Assembly: GCF_037975245.1 (NCBI RefSeq)
Contig: NC_092575.1
Coordinates: forward strand, 24,973,841-25,037,840
Origin: Apostichopus japonicus
Taxonomy: Eukaryota; Echinodermata; Holothuroidea; Aspidochirotida; Stichopodidae
Direction of reading: 5' to 3'
DNA length: 64,000 bases
The notes under the pieces are model-generated. The model was not told the DNA's origin. It was given only the letters and a program-made list of their open reading frames with translations, and did not search any database. The translations under genes and the position numbers were made by a program. Positions 1-13,335 of the stretch are shown here, in pieces. How positions within the stretch are numbered: position 1 is the first letter of the stretch; each line of letters begins with the position of its first letter.

Positions 1-960
1 GAAAGCTCACCTTTCCACACTATTAATGGAGAATGTAATAACTTAATGAATCCTGCCCTTGGCCGTTCCAACACGCCTTTTATCCGAATGATAAAATCAA
101 ACTACGCCGATGGTTCCATAGTTTCTTCCTTCCGTGGTTTCATGTACAGAAGCACATTGCTGCCACTTTTTAAAGATATTTTCCCCCAAAAAAGGGAACA
201 AGATATATTTTCGTCATGGCAGCTATATCCTTCCGTAGATATTAGCTCGTTTCTTTTTTTGATATAGAAGTTCAAACATGACAATCACGCTCCAGAAATG
301 AAGAAGCAAAAACATAAATATGTCCTTAGTTCTGTAAACGACAAGCATTGACTGTGTTATTGGACTGACCGGTCCGTGATCAACGAGTTTATGTCCTCCA
401 GCTCTTAAAAACGGTTAGCAAAATATTCCGCTATCAATGTTTTAATTATTTTTAACACACAAAACGCATGTTGTACATGAGTTGTGCTTCATGGCACAAC
501 GTTTTGAGGTCAAAGACCGGTGTCAAACCCGGTCCCAGTTGGGCCATAATTCCCCTTATATTTGCACTTTCAAATTCGAACCGCTGTCTGACAGTTATGT
601 GCCTCGCGAAGTGCCACCACTCTCTCATCGTCCCTGCAAACGCTTCCAAAAATTTTGCAAAATCTTCCTTGAAGGTTGCTGTACATGGTCAGGGCAGGGA
701 GTAGCAGATCTCTTGCTAGCCACATTTCCTAAGTTCAATCTCTTGGTTCACTTTCTCTACAGCGTCATTAATGGCATCAATTTGCTCGTAATGTTTGTTC
801 CATCCCGGAATTGACCAGAATGAGACCGTTCTTTCCCGCTATCATCGGTTGGCATATTTGATCGCCCTCATCTTGGTACTCCCTGATACATAAATACGTG
901 TTTTGCTTGAAGTTTCGAATTACGAGGTAATACTTCCCATTCTGGGGGAAAGAAGATATC
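1..960. other. No gene recognised
   Basis: Only short reading frames without splice-site support or family resemblance were seen. The stretch ends in a short (TA)n run at about 978-1004. I see no RNA gene or transposon ends here. Confidence 0.4.
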
Positions 961-973
961 GTCGGCTTTATTA

Positions 974-1004
<31 letters not shown>

Positions 1005-1010
<6 letters not shown>

Positions 1011-1160
1011 GAAAACCAGAGAAATAAGATATGACTCATAATTGTCGAATGACTGCCAAGTATTGCTGACGAAGGGACCGAAAATTCCAATATATTTTCT
1101 AAAAATTACTCCTTATTTGTCAATTATGAGTCATATCTTATTTCTCTGGTTTTCTCTAAT
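1005..1160. mobile_element. 156-bp palindromic MITE-like element, copy 1
   Basis: The first and last ~40 bp are perfect inverted repeats: it starts ATTAGAGAAAACCAGAG and ends with the reverse complement. It lies inside (TA)n DNA, so a TA target would be invisible. There is no coding capacity. A second copy of identical layout lies at 1343-1498. A Tc1/mariner-type MITE is one reading, a hairpin-forming satellite unit another. Confidence 0.6.
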
Positions 1161-1194
1161 AATATTTTCTTTTGGAGTAAACGTGGATTTTCGT

Positions 1195-1498
<304 letters not shown>

Positions 1499-1532
1499 AA
1501 TATTTTCTTTTGGAGTAAACGTGGATTTTCGT

Positions 1533-2585
<1,053 letters not shown>

Positions 2586-2830
2586 GAGTTGAACTCCCTA
2601 CGTCTTCTCGATACCAGGTCCTAAACTCTGGAATTCTCTTCCTCATCACTTGAAAAATGTAACATCTGTTGACACTTTTAAAAAGCATTTAAAAACTTAT
2701 CTTTTTAGGCTTGAGTATGGGCATTAATCTTATTCGTTGTTTTGTTCACATTAATGTGCCCATTTTTATGTATATTTATATCTTTATGTTCTTAATTGTG
2801 GTTTATAACCCTGTATTATATCTCTTTTTT
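2586..2830 (+). mobile_element. 5'-truncated LINE 3' end (CR1/L2-like)
   Basis: Around 2618-2710 one frame reads PKLWNSLPHHLKN followed by SVDTFKKHLKTYLF. This is the typical C-terminal tail of CR1/L2-type ORF2 proteins and matches the tail of the larger LINE at 31.7-35.2 kb ([13 protein letters not shown]). Upstream RT and endonuclease are absent, as expected for a truncated insertion. The exact 3' end is uncertain. Confidence 0.6.
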
Positions 2831-4898
2831 TAAAACTTTTACTGCTGTTGTTATAACTTTTAGGTTTTCTTAAGTTTGGTATTCCAGGAATTGGTTCTTT
2901 TGTACAGTGCTGAGCATTTTTTATTTCATGATAACAGCACTTTAATATTTGGTATTTATTATTGGTATTTATACCAAATGAAGACGGGTTTCCTATGCAT
3001 AAAATACGTATGTTACCACACGGTTCTGTGACACATAGCATTCTATACTGTAGGAACACTATACCTAACGAACGACGGTTCGTCATTGTTCACAGTACCC
3101 AACGGATAGGGCTATTTAATATTACATTTTCACTTAGCAATCTGTGCAAATATGAAAATAACCATACGGTATATTTGGGAAAACATACCATCAGAAACGG
3201 TAGCCTAAATTTGTGGAATTTAAGTTGGCATTTTTGGTTCACAAGGCGTCAATTATATGATGTATGCCATAATAAAACAATGCGCTAACAGCAGCGGGCC
3301 CCACCTAATACAAAACGATGTGTAAAATCTTACAATAACAACTTTTCTGTTTTCAACGACTAAATGTCAACCAAAAATGTGGTATGTCGGCCTATACTAA
3401 TCGTGCAAACTGGTATAAACAAAATATGTAAAAATAAAACTAAGAAAATAATAGTACAAAATTTACAAAAAAAGGACCCCCCCTTCAGATTTGACTCATT
3501 ACACGGTTATATGTATATAGTATATATCGTCAAAACGGTACACTTTTCAGTTACTTTTCCTTTGAACACATGTTCAGCTCTCATTCCGTGTGATGTACCT
3601 TACACTGTGATGTACCGTACCTTACACGTACAATAGCGTTCCTGTTGTCTTCGTATATATCCAGGGATACTCAGGGTGTATCAGGTTACAGGTGAGGTCT
3701 TATCCTGATCGGCAATGCATAGAACTGGCATATTCCGTGGTTAGCATTTCAATGCCTATAAAAACAACAATTTATCGCAGTCACGTACATCAGATGGTTC
3801 TAACCGTGTTATAGTTCGTTCACCTTTTTTAATAAATAAGCATGGAGTTTAAACATAACTGTAAAGAAACAAGCAAGGTATGTGAGATTCTGCCACTGTT
3901 AGCTATAGGAATGCACTCCACGGCAATCATGTGGTTCCGTTGCATTCAGTAATCAAATGTTACCATTGTTTATATATGTTGTATACCTCATAATACAATA
4001 CAAGTGCCACCTATTTTTATGTCGAAATTGTTACAGTTTGTGTGAAATTTTCAAATTGGATTTTTCAAGATGAAAAGTAGAAATTTCGAGATTAAACCGG
4101 ATCTCGATACACAATTTGTAAAATTTTCGACATAAAACAGTCGAAATTTCGGCTCGTACTTCACAAACTCCACCTTTCATATATCGAAAAAGAAGGGAGG
4201 AAGTATAAACATGTAAATTTGAAATTTCGAATAAAAAGTAACAATTTCTGTGTATAAAGTCGACTTGAAAGTGTATACGTAAATCATATACACATGTAGG
4301 GGTGAGAATCATAGGGCAGGAAAGGAGGGGCAGGGGGAGGGGAGGGGTGGAGGGGGACAACAAGATCGAAATTCGTGACTTGAACACCCAATCTGTAATT
4401 TACTTCAGTTACATACATACATTATACAAATGGAACGAAAGCAAAGTAAATCCTCCCCAAGGACCAAATGGCACACTTAAAATGATAGGTACCTTAAAGT
4501 TAATCTTTATTTTAATTGTTTTTCATTGTGTCCGAGATGAACGTGGTAATTTTAACCGCCATTAAAGGTAGGGTGCTGACTTACTGACCACGTATTTGCT
4601 AGATTATGCAATGTACATCATTGATGTTAATTCCAACGCACAACTTGTATGGCGTTTCGAAAAGCGTTAATACACCTAAATAGCAACTTGTTCTTAATAC
4701 ATTTTTACGTTTTTCTCCCTTCATATTGATGTGCAAAAAAACAGGTAGGAAACACATAATATTAACATCAACATGAGGGACGCGACTCAGTGCAGTGATA
4801 ATGTCATGAACGAAACTGTATTTTTACGATATTAAAATCATTGTGTACTTGATATCACATAACAGAAAGCATCCGTTAACCATTAGGCTGTCTGATCC
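2831..4898. other. No gene recognised
   Basis: AT-rich sequence with several unsupported frames of 90-118 codons. No exon boundaries, family motifs or transposon ends were found. A purine-rich GGGGAGG tract lies near 4320-4350. Confidence 0.35.
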
Positions 4899-4906
4899 CC
4901 ATAGAC

Positions 4907-5273
4907 CAGGGGTTCCCTAACTGGGGTGCATGAACCCCCAACTGCAGGGGGTGCGTGAGTCCATCCCACGGGGTCCGTGGGACGTTTCTGAAAGTCAAAA
5001 CTAGAGTTCTTTTGGTTGAACTAAAATCTGATATATCATATAATTTAGTAATGTATAAAAGTCGTACCTATCGACAAACTCTTTTCGCGTTCCATACGCA
5101 TATGTTGCCGTAGTATAGTACCGTACCGTGCATGTGATACTTGATCTTTTACGAAGCACTGTTATGCGTATTATAGTATAATAATGACTCAGATCGTGTC
5201 TCGAAGAGTTGGGGGGGGGAGAACTCTGACATCCACAGGGGGTTCGTGGGGCGATAAAGTTAGGGAAACCCTG
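4907..5273. mobile_element. hAT-type non-autonomous transposon (367 bp)
   Basis: Left end CAGGGGTTCCCTAACT and right end, as its reverse complement, CAGGGTTTCCCTAACT. The ends are flanked by near-identical 8-bp direct repeats, ccatagac (4899-4906) and ccatagat (5274-5281). An 8-bp target duplication with CAG-starting ends is diagnostic of the hAT superfamily. No transposase is encoded. Confidence 0.85.
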
Positions 5274-5281
5274 CCATAGAT

Positions 5282-5996
5282 AGTATGAATTACCAAGATA
5301 CAGGGTGGTAAAGATCCTCATTACCGCAATTCTAGTCACCTTTTGGTCTTTGGTTTCGTCTAAGATTGTCAACTAAAGTTTTAAGGATGGCCCATGCCAA
5401 TGGGTGTTTGTAAAATCGTAATTCGTGAGAATTAGACCTAATTTTGTAATTCGACACAAAACAACCTATATAGTGTGCTTTACTTTTAAACCTTAAAGAA
5501 GCATTCCAGATATTAACCATAACATAACAGTGAATATCTTAAATTTCGGAAATGCTATAGAAACAATACTTAGCACTTCAATTTATGTTTTAATTTTATT
5601 TGTTCTATGACGTAACAAGACCAACAATCATGCCTAACGACAGACACACTCATGCCATATATCTGCACTATATCAAGTTGCAACCCGTCATAGTATTTGA
5701 TATATTACGTTAGCTTATTGTCAGTGTAACAAATTGATTATATCTTAGCAATACCAACATGGCCATCATCAAAGTCCTATTATTTACAACCTCTCGTTTC
5801 ATTAGCTTATCATGTAAACAAAAGCTAAAGCTTCTTGTTTGATCGACCAAAGGGTAACGGTTGTATCTTTGTACCCTTCCATACAGACATACATGTCTTG
5901 TGTTCCTAACCAATCCTCCGCCATATACACTTCACAGCCAAACAACTATTTTCTTCTTGCGATCCAGTGGGTACTAACCATCTCCTCTGAATCAAG
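5282..5996. other. 5' flank of carboxypeptidase gene
   Basis: No other gene seen. The promoter should lie in this interval. A weak TATA-like catatac near 5922-5930 is about 70 bp upstream of the start codon, but I would not call it a promoter with confidence. Confidence 0.3.
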
Positions 5997-6064
5997 ATGA
6001 AGCTAATATTCTGCCTCCTAGCACTCATAGTGGTATCATCTGCATTTGGAGAGCTTTATAGAGG
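5997..6064 (+). CDS. Carboxypeptidase exon 1 (signal peptide)
   Basis: Begins with MKLIFCLLALIVVSSAFG, a typical signal peptide. The GTAAGA donor follows 6064, leaving two bases (GG) that join A at 6561. This is the only upstream ATG giving a signal peptide in frame. Confidence 0.85.
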
Positions 6065-9000
6065 GTAAGAATATTCCTCTCAAACGATTCACAAATTCGT
6101 TTTCCATGATAGTTCTTTTATATAAGGTAGTCAGTCATATTAAGCTAAGTTGCATCCAACATGTCTTGTATTTAACTGGTCATCGTATGGCTTCATCGCT
6201 TGAATCTTCAATTCTCACAAATCATGATTACCAACCAAAGGAAACGCCAGAAAACTGGCAAAGACCACTTGAAAAGTGTATGTGTCATGTTTTGAAAAGC
6301 TGTGCCTGTTGTTTTCCCATAACTGACATATTTGGATTACTATACTGAGATATCAATCAAACAAATTAGTGGACTAGCATTATAGAAGATTAACGGAAGA
6401 GGCGTAGCATAAGAAAGTAATAATCAGTTACAGCTGTTCGCTTAAATTTATCTCTGATCATAAATTTAAAAGCAAAGAACTCTGTTGGAATGTAGATATA
6501 TACCATTTACAATGTTGATTGAAATGTTATTGCAATAACTTTTGTTTTGTCCTTTCAAAGACACCAACTTTTCAGAATCGAAATAAATGAGGAGGAGGAT
6601 GCTCACATCATGCACAAACTAGGAGAAGCAAACTCTGAAATGGTAAGCTTTTATTTATACTCAATCTTATGGTAGTAAGTTGCCAATTTGGATGACGTCA
6701 TAGTTTTACAATGACCTGTCGTCTGCTTACGTTTACCTTAGTGGGATTATCATTTTTAATTATGGAAATTTAGATCACCCCCCCCCCAAAGAAAGGCAAG
6801 GTTAACTATATAATAATACCATCCGATTTGATTTATGGCGTTATTAAGCGGGGTTGGATCTACGGGTGCCGAGGGCCCGACACCCGGCCTCTTTCTTCTG
6901 AATCGTATTTGGCGCTTAAAGTAGCTATTTAAACAAGTGAATGTTCAAAAGAAGGTAGACACAGTGAAAACACTGGCACACCCTTCGAGTACGGTAATTC
7001 CGCCTGTTTATATTCTATGTATAATATCAGTATCTGCTGAGTTTTTCCCCGATCCCACCGTCCCCTCTTTACCCCCCCCCCCTTTCTTCTGAGAAATCAT
7101 GGATTTACCACTTTGCATTATTTCAATAGGTTAGATATTCCAACCCACAAAGTTAAGAAAAGGTGACGTTATCAGTGGCGGATCCAGGATTTCGCCGAAG
7201 GGGGGGCCCAGATGGGAAATGCCTAATCGTCGTCCTGGGGGAGGGGTCTAAGGGGAGTGGGTGCCCCCTCCCCTTTGGGAAAATTTCACAAAATATGGAG
7301 GTCCTCGGTGCAATCTGGTGCTACTTTTCGTGAAAGTTTGGAGTAAAATTTATTTCCAATAAATCATGTATTCATGGTTTGCCGGGCATATATTTGCAAT
7401 TTCGAGCAATGAGCTGGGATTTACGTCTTTGGGGAGTAGGTGGTGATGAAAACTACTTTTTACCAGGCTACTCCAGGCCATTTCATCTTGGATGCCCCCT
7501 TCCAGATGGAGACTATTGATGCAGTCAGAGTGCCCCTCTCACCTTCACTTTATCAGAATGATGGTGTACTCTTTTTGCAAATTTATTTTACAAAAAATTA
7601 CACGCACAGTGGCGTAGCTAGGATTTTTTGAGTGGGGGCATGGGGGGCTGTTCTTTCTTGTGGGGGGGGGCGGAGTTTACTATCTAAGAGGAGCGCCACC
7701 TTGGTTGGCGCAGAGCGTACAGAGAAAATTTGAGATTTCAGCACCCCCCAGATCGCAGGAGATGGCACCTGTGAGGCAAAATAGCAACCAAAATGATGTG
7801 CAACTTTGGTGACAGAAATGCAAAAAAAGTTTTTTCTCTTTCATGCTGACTGGCCTTGCCAACTCAGCCAGACTTTAAACTTGAGGGAAGTTGGCATCAT
7901 TTGTCGTTTCAAGCTGTCAAGGCCTTTCTCCCAACTCAAACCCCTGTGGGCTACCGGTAGATTTGCAGGATATGCCCACATGTGGACTTAAATAGCATTA
8001 GAGGAAGGGGGTGGAAGACTAACACGCATCGATGTTTCGGTAATGGTCCACATTGATGGCTCGGTGCTTGTTAGGCCATTTACTGGGTTTCTTGAGGCAG
8101 CTGTCATCAGAATCTGGCTTTTTGTGCCAATCGATGACCGATAACATGTATTGGTATGTAAATTTCTTCTTCATATATCTAGCAACACTCTAAAAACAAA
8201 TGAGTGGATTTCATTCCATTGGAGTGATCACTCGGCGCACTTCAAATTAAGAGTAAAATTTAACTCTATTGGAGTTAACCCTCACTCCTAATATGAGTGA
8301 ATATAACTCTATTAGGAGTTAAGATTTACTCCAATGGAGTGGAAATTCACTCTTATACCGGAATGTGCTCAGTGATCACTCCCATGGAGTGAAATTCACC
8401 TATGTTTTTATCAGTACAGTACAGTGCATATCATCATAGACGTACGTACGTACGTACTACGTACGTTCGTATATCAGACGCACTCGATACCCACGATACG
8501 ATACGGTCCTGGAGAAACTATTTCCACTCATCATTTTTTAAGGCGATACAGTAGTGAGTATTGAACAGGCACAGCCGCATGTTTGCAGGAAATTCAGAAT
8601 TCCCAATATTTTATATCTCTACCAGTAGTGAAAATCATGTTTCGACAGTTTCGCGGACATAAAAAGTTGTTTTGTGGAAAATTCAATGACATATCAGGGG
8701 CGGATGCAGGATTTGTGACAGGGGGGGGGGGTCTGACTGGTCCAGCCGCGCCTGAACGTAAGACTATCTAAGCGGAGCGCCATCATCGGTTGGCGCGGAG
8801 CGTACAAGAAAATTTTTGGCTTTACAAACCCCCCAGATGGCCGGAAAAGGCACTTCCCGAGTATTCTAAGCAGCATGCACCTAGCCTGAAAATATGGATC
8901 TCATGTCTGCAATTTCAGGCCCCCCGTAGCTACGCCACTGATCACGCATGGGGCACTTTCCCTCGAACGCGGTAAAAAAAAATTTAAAAAAAATTAAAAA

Positions 9001-12000
9001 AATCAGGATTTTCAAAAAGGGGGGGCCCGGGCCCCCCGGGCCCCCCTGGATCCGCCCCTGGTTATATAACAAAACAGTCAACCTCTCTAAAGCCTACTTT
9101 ATACCTTCATCAAGCATGCTTGATCAATAATAATCTTCTCAACTTGATTGATAATGCCACAACGTATACTTACAATGTTTATTAAAGTGTTACTTAAATC
9201 AACCCTTTCTACCTATAGTTTGGACTAGCCTAATTGGTCATTTAGCCTTTGAAGAAGATCCTGCTAGGATCGAAACGTCAGGCCAACTTACTTTTACACA
9301 TTCTCTTACACAGGCTCTCTAGTGGATAAGCAGTTTGCTAACAGTTTTATTTTATTTTGATAGCCTTATTTGTATTAGAGAAACCAACTACTGTAATTTA
9401 GATCTGAATAAAATGTAAAAAAAAGAAGTGGTGAAAAATAGTAAATTAGGTTTTCAGAGATGAAATTGAATGATTTTTTTCTCTCCATAATTTCACTTAT
9501 TACTGCAGCTTGACTTTTGGACAGTTACCGTACCGGGCAGACCTATGGACGTGATGGTATCCAGTGATTTTGTAGACGAGTTTGTCAATGTTCTTGCCAA
9601 AAGAAAGTTATCATATGAGGTCATTATGACGGATGTACAGGATGTGATTGATAAGGAGGCCATGGAATCAAGGAAAGCCCGGGAGGGTCGCAAAAAGAGG
9701 GATATAATGGCGCTAGAGGATTTCGATTATTCAATTTACCACACATATGATGAGGTACGTGCTTAATTCATTAGTTTTCGTGAAACTGATACCTACATGT
9801 TCAATATGGGTGGTGATACCCACTCTTTCTTTGCATGCACACCGCCCCAGTTCACTCTACCACACCATCGCTTCATGTAAATACATTACGATTATATCAG
9901 ATGGGTGACTGTAAACAAACATCTAGTCTATTAAAATACGCTGTAAATTCCGTAGTTGTCTGAGATAGGTATCAGGTCCTATATCCTAACGGCTGATATC
10001 ACAACACGTATTATTTGAATAACGATACCATTTATCAAAAAATCTGGACACTTTGTCACTACCGCAACCGTTGTAAAGATTAGAAGTAATAATGGGAACA
10101 ATAACTATAAGTTAATAATCCACAATCAATAGTGTATTCGTGTACTGTTAATGGGAGCTGTTAACATCGTTGGCATATTTTCCTAATCGTTGTCTTTGTA
10201 CATACACGATTAATATATCGACTTGAGAGCGAAACCATTATATCATCATATTGTGCAATAATTTATGGTACGGTGGGCGTATGGTGTTTGTGGGGTGTGG
10301 GGTGTGGGGCGTTCCTGACCGTCTGGCTAGCCGGCCTTGTGATGTGATTCATGATTACGTTGACTGCATGGTGTTGGGTGGAACGATAGGTAGGATGTGG
10401 AAATTTTCGTTGATATTTTTTATATATATATATTTTTTTTGGGGGGGGGAGGGGTATGTGAGGGGCAGCTGCTTCGTTTGTTGTGCTAATTTGACCGTGA
10501 CGTCATGGTTCCGCCGCGCTAGTCACGTAATGGTACCATGGTATATATTTGAATGCAGTGGCGTAGGAAGGTACTTTTGAGTGGGGGGCTGAAGACTGAT
10601 GGCCGGCCTGGGGGAGGGGTTTAAGGGGAGGGGGTGTCCCCCTCCCCTTTGGATTTTTTTGTATTTCCAAGTGGCCTCAGATGCAATTTGGTGCAATATA
10701 GCACACTTCAATACCCACTCCAGTTTGTAAATAATTTTGCATTTTCCCCTGGCCTTAGATGCAATTTGGTGCTCCAAATGAGATTTTTTTCTGATTTGGA
10801 AATGAAAAAGGGGTTTTTTGACTTGCTGAGCGGGGGGCGGAATGATGCTTCCGCCCCCATAATTTTCAGTCGGGGGGCTGGCGCCCCCAGCCCCCCGGTT
10901 CCTACGCATTTGTTTGAATGGGTTTTAGTTGCAACATAAAATGTCCTACAGGTCATTCCACTGTTCTGCACCGCAATGACATCATTTCATAATAGAACGG
11001 TTAAATCGTTAAATTATGGAGGGGCTTATATTTGCAATATTATTATTATGATTACAGAGTGTCCTTTGTGTCTTAAGAGGCTTTGTCTTTTCTTTTGAAT
11101 TCAGATTCAACAATGGACGAGAGACATAGCTGCAGAATACAGCAGTTTTGTTACTTTATTCACTTTTGGATATACCTTTGAAGGAAGGGAAATCTTAGCT
11201 CTGGAGGTGAGACTTCAGAGGCATTACTGTTCTTCCTTCCAATGAGAAGGAGGGAGAGGGTGGGGGGGGGGGGGTGGGGTGGTGGTGATAGGGAAGCAAT
11301 TGAGACTAGGGGGTGGAGATGAGTATATGTTATAACATCAATTTACCTATACCGACGATATATAACGTATTGTTATGAACGTGAAAGCTTAAACCAACAG
11401 ATTTGATTATCTATTTGGTATTTCTAATCCATTCTGTGGCTGTTCTCTTTATCTCTGCTCTTTATACTTACGGTGAGTCCAAAATACAAGTTAAACTTGA
11501 AATGTCCACGATCGTTCCTGTAAACGCAGCTCTGTTGAATTGATTAATTAGGAGTTTGATGAGGTTGATGATTAAAATCGTTTCCGCGCGCACGTTGTTT
11601 AATATGTTTAGTTATATTCGTTTTAAAAATTATGTCAATTAAGTTATTGTCCAATTCGGTTATGTTCGTATCTTGCCCGATTTCATTTGTGATACTTAGA
11701 GGACGCATGAAGGAGGGCGAGGGTGGACAGGAGTTATAACTGAGGGCGCCTGTCTGGTTTACACCAATTTGTTCTTCCAAACTTAAAGCAGCTGGGTCTC
11801 TGTTTAATACCTTTTGTACGTCTACTACGTAATTTTCTATTTTGTTTTATTTTTTAAAACATTCAGATTGCTGCCCCGGGAGAACCAGGAGCATCAGATC
11901 CTAAACCAGTCGTTTATTTTGAGGGCGGTATTCATTCACGTGAGTGGGTTTCCCCGGCAACAGTCATGTATTTTACAGGGAAGGTTAGTACAGTCAAAAG

Positions 12001-13208
12001 TAGTTAACTCACTACAGTGTTTAAACTATATATACAACTCGTTGAACGCATGGATGAATATGGGGACAATGGCACTTGAAATGTGGAAAATGTAGTACTT
12101 TACAAAGCAAATCCACTAAAAATTAGTAAGGTTACATCACTTCCATAAGTAAAGTATTACATGGTTAGGAATATAGTTTTCAGTTGGCTATAATAAGGTC
12201 TGTTCTTAAGATTACCGTAAAAGGTAATTTTTCTCGATGTATTTGATACTAATTTATCTTAAATGTAGAATTATTGAAACGGGGAAATCATCATTAGAGA
12301 AGTATTTAAATTTATTTAACACTTTAATTAAAATGAATTAATATAACAGTCACAATGATACCGCAACCCATGAGGTACATCACTGAGCAATAGTACAATG
12401 TTACCTCTTAACTTGAGGTTCTGCAATATTAACCAGCCACATGAGGTATGTTAATTTTATGTAATTATGTTGAAGCCTTGTAGCATTGAACATCTGTTTA
12501 ATCCTTTGTGGATTATTAATTTCTGTAAGCTCTTGGTCATTTTATACATCAGATTATATTAACGTTAATTTCCTGTTATGTTAAACCTAATAGTTTCTTC
12601 GTCGTTACATGGAAAGTGACCCAGAAGCAGTCAGGACTCTTGGCATGTTTGACTTACACATAGTCCCATTACTGAATTGTGATGGTTATAATTACACTTG
12701 GACATCTGTAAGTATATACATAATTATACAACTATTCAATATATACTCTAACATGAGGTATAACATATCGAAATCCTGTGATGTGACCTCTTACACTGAT
12801 TTAACGTATGAAGGAGAAATAGGTATCTATACGATCAGATAAAAGAAATTTGCGATGACAACCTGAAGGAAAAAGAACATTTTCAAAATAAAACAAGAGA
12901 CATTTGAACATAATCCATAGCTATCCACTTTTAGCGTTGCTGTGGAGAACCACTTATAGGGCCTAAGCTAATAATTTATTTATTTGTAGAACCAGACGAA
13001 AAAGCAAAACAACACAAAATACATTTAAAAGTCATGTTTAATAAATTATTCCGAACGTTTTCGTAGATAATCACATTTTCCTCCCCGGGTAAAGGAAGTA
13101 AAAAAAACCAAAAGCGTTACAGATATAATTCCATAGCAATCAATATGAAATTAAAGAAAAGGTACGTTTATTCAAAAACTTTATGTAAAAAGTGACAACG
13201 TTGTGTTT

Positions 13209-13242
<34 letters not shown>

Positions 13243-13261
13243 TATTCATGATAAGATATTG

Positions 13262-13335
<74 letters not shown>

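Larger units (their letters stand above)
7607..8940. mobile_element. hAT-like terminal pair in carboxypeptidase intron 2
   Basis: CAGTGGCGTAGCTAGG at 7607 is matched by the reverse complement of CAGTGGCGTAGCTACG ending at 8940. Flanking octamers tacacgca (7599-7606) and atcacgca (8941-8948) agree at the last six bases. The interior is a patchwork of other repeats. The pairing conflicts with the TIR pair at 8695/9060, which overlaps it, so the boundaries are tentative. Confidence 0.5.

Noticed and set aside
482-814. 110-codon open frame as a gene
   Set aside because: No splice sites or family resemblance, and overlapping frames of similar length exist on both strands.
2962-3288. 108-codon open frame on + strand
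   Set aside because: No recognisable domain or splice context; length is within chance expectation for this much sequence.
8695-8940. A single clean hAT insertion here
   Set aside because: Two terminal pairs (7607/8940 and 8695/9060) overlap and only one has similar flanking octamers, so a simple nested model does not work.
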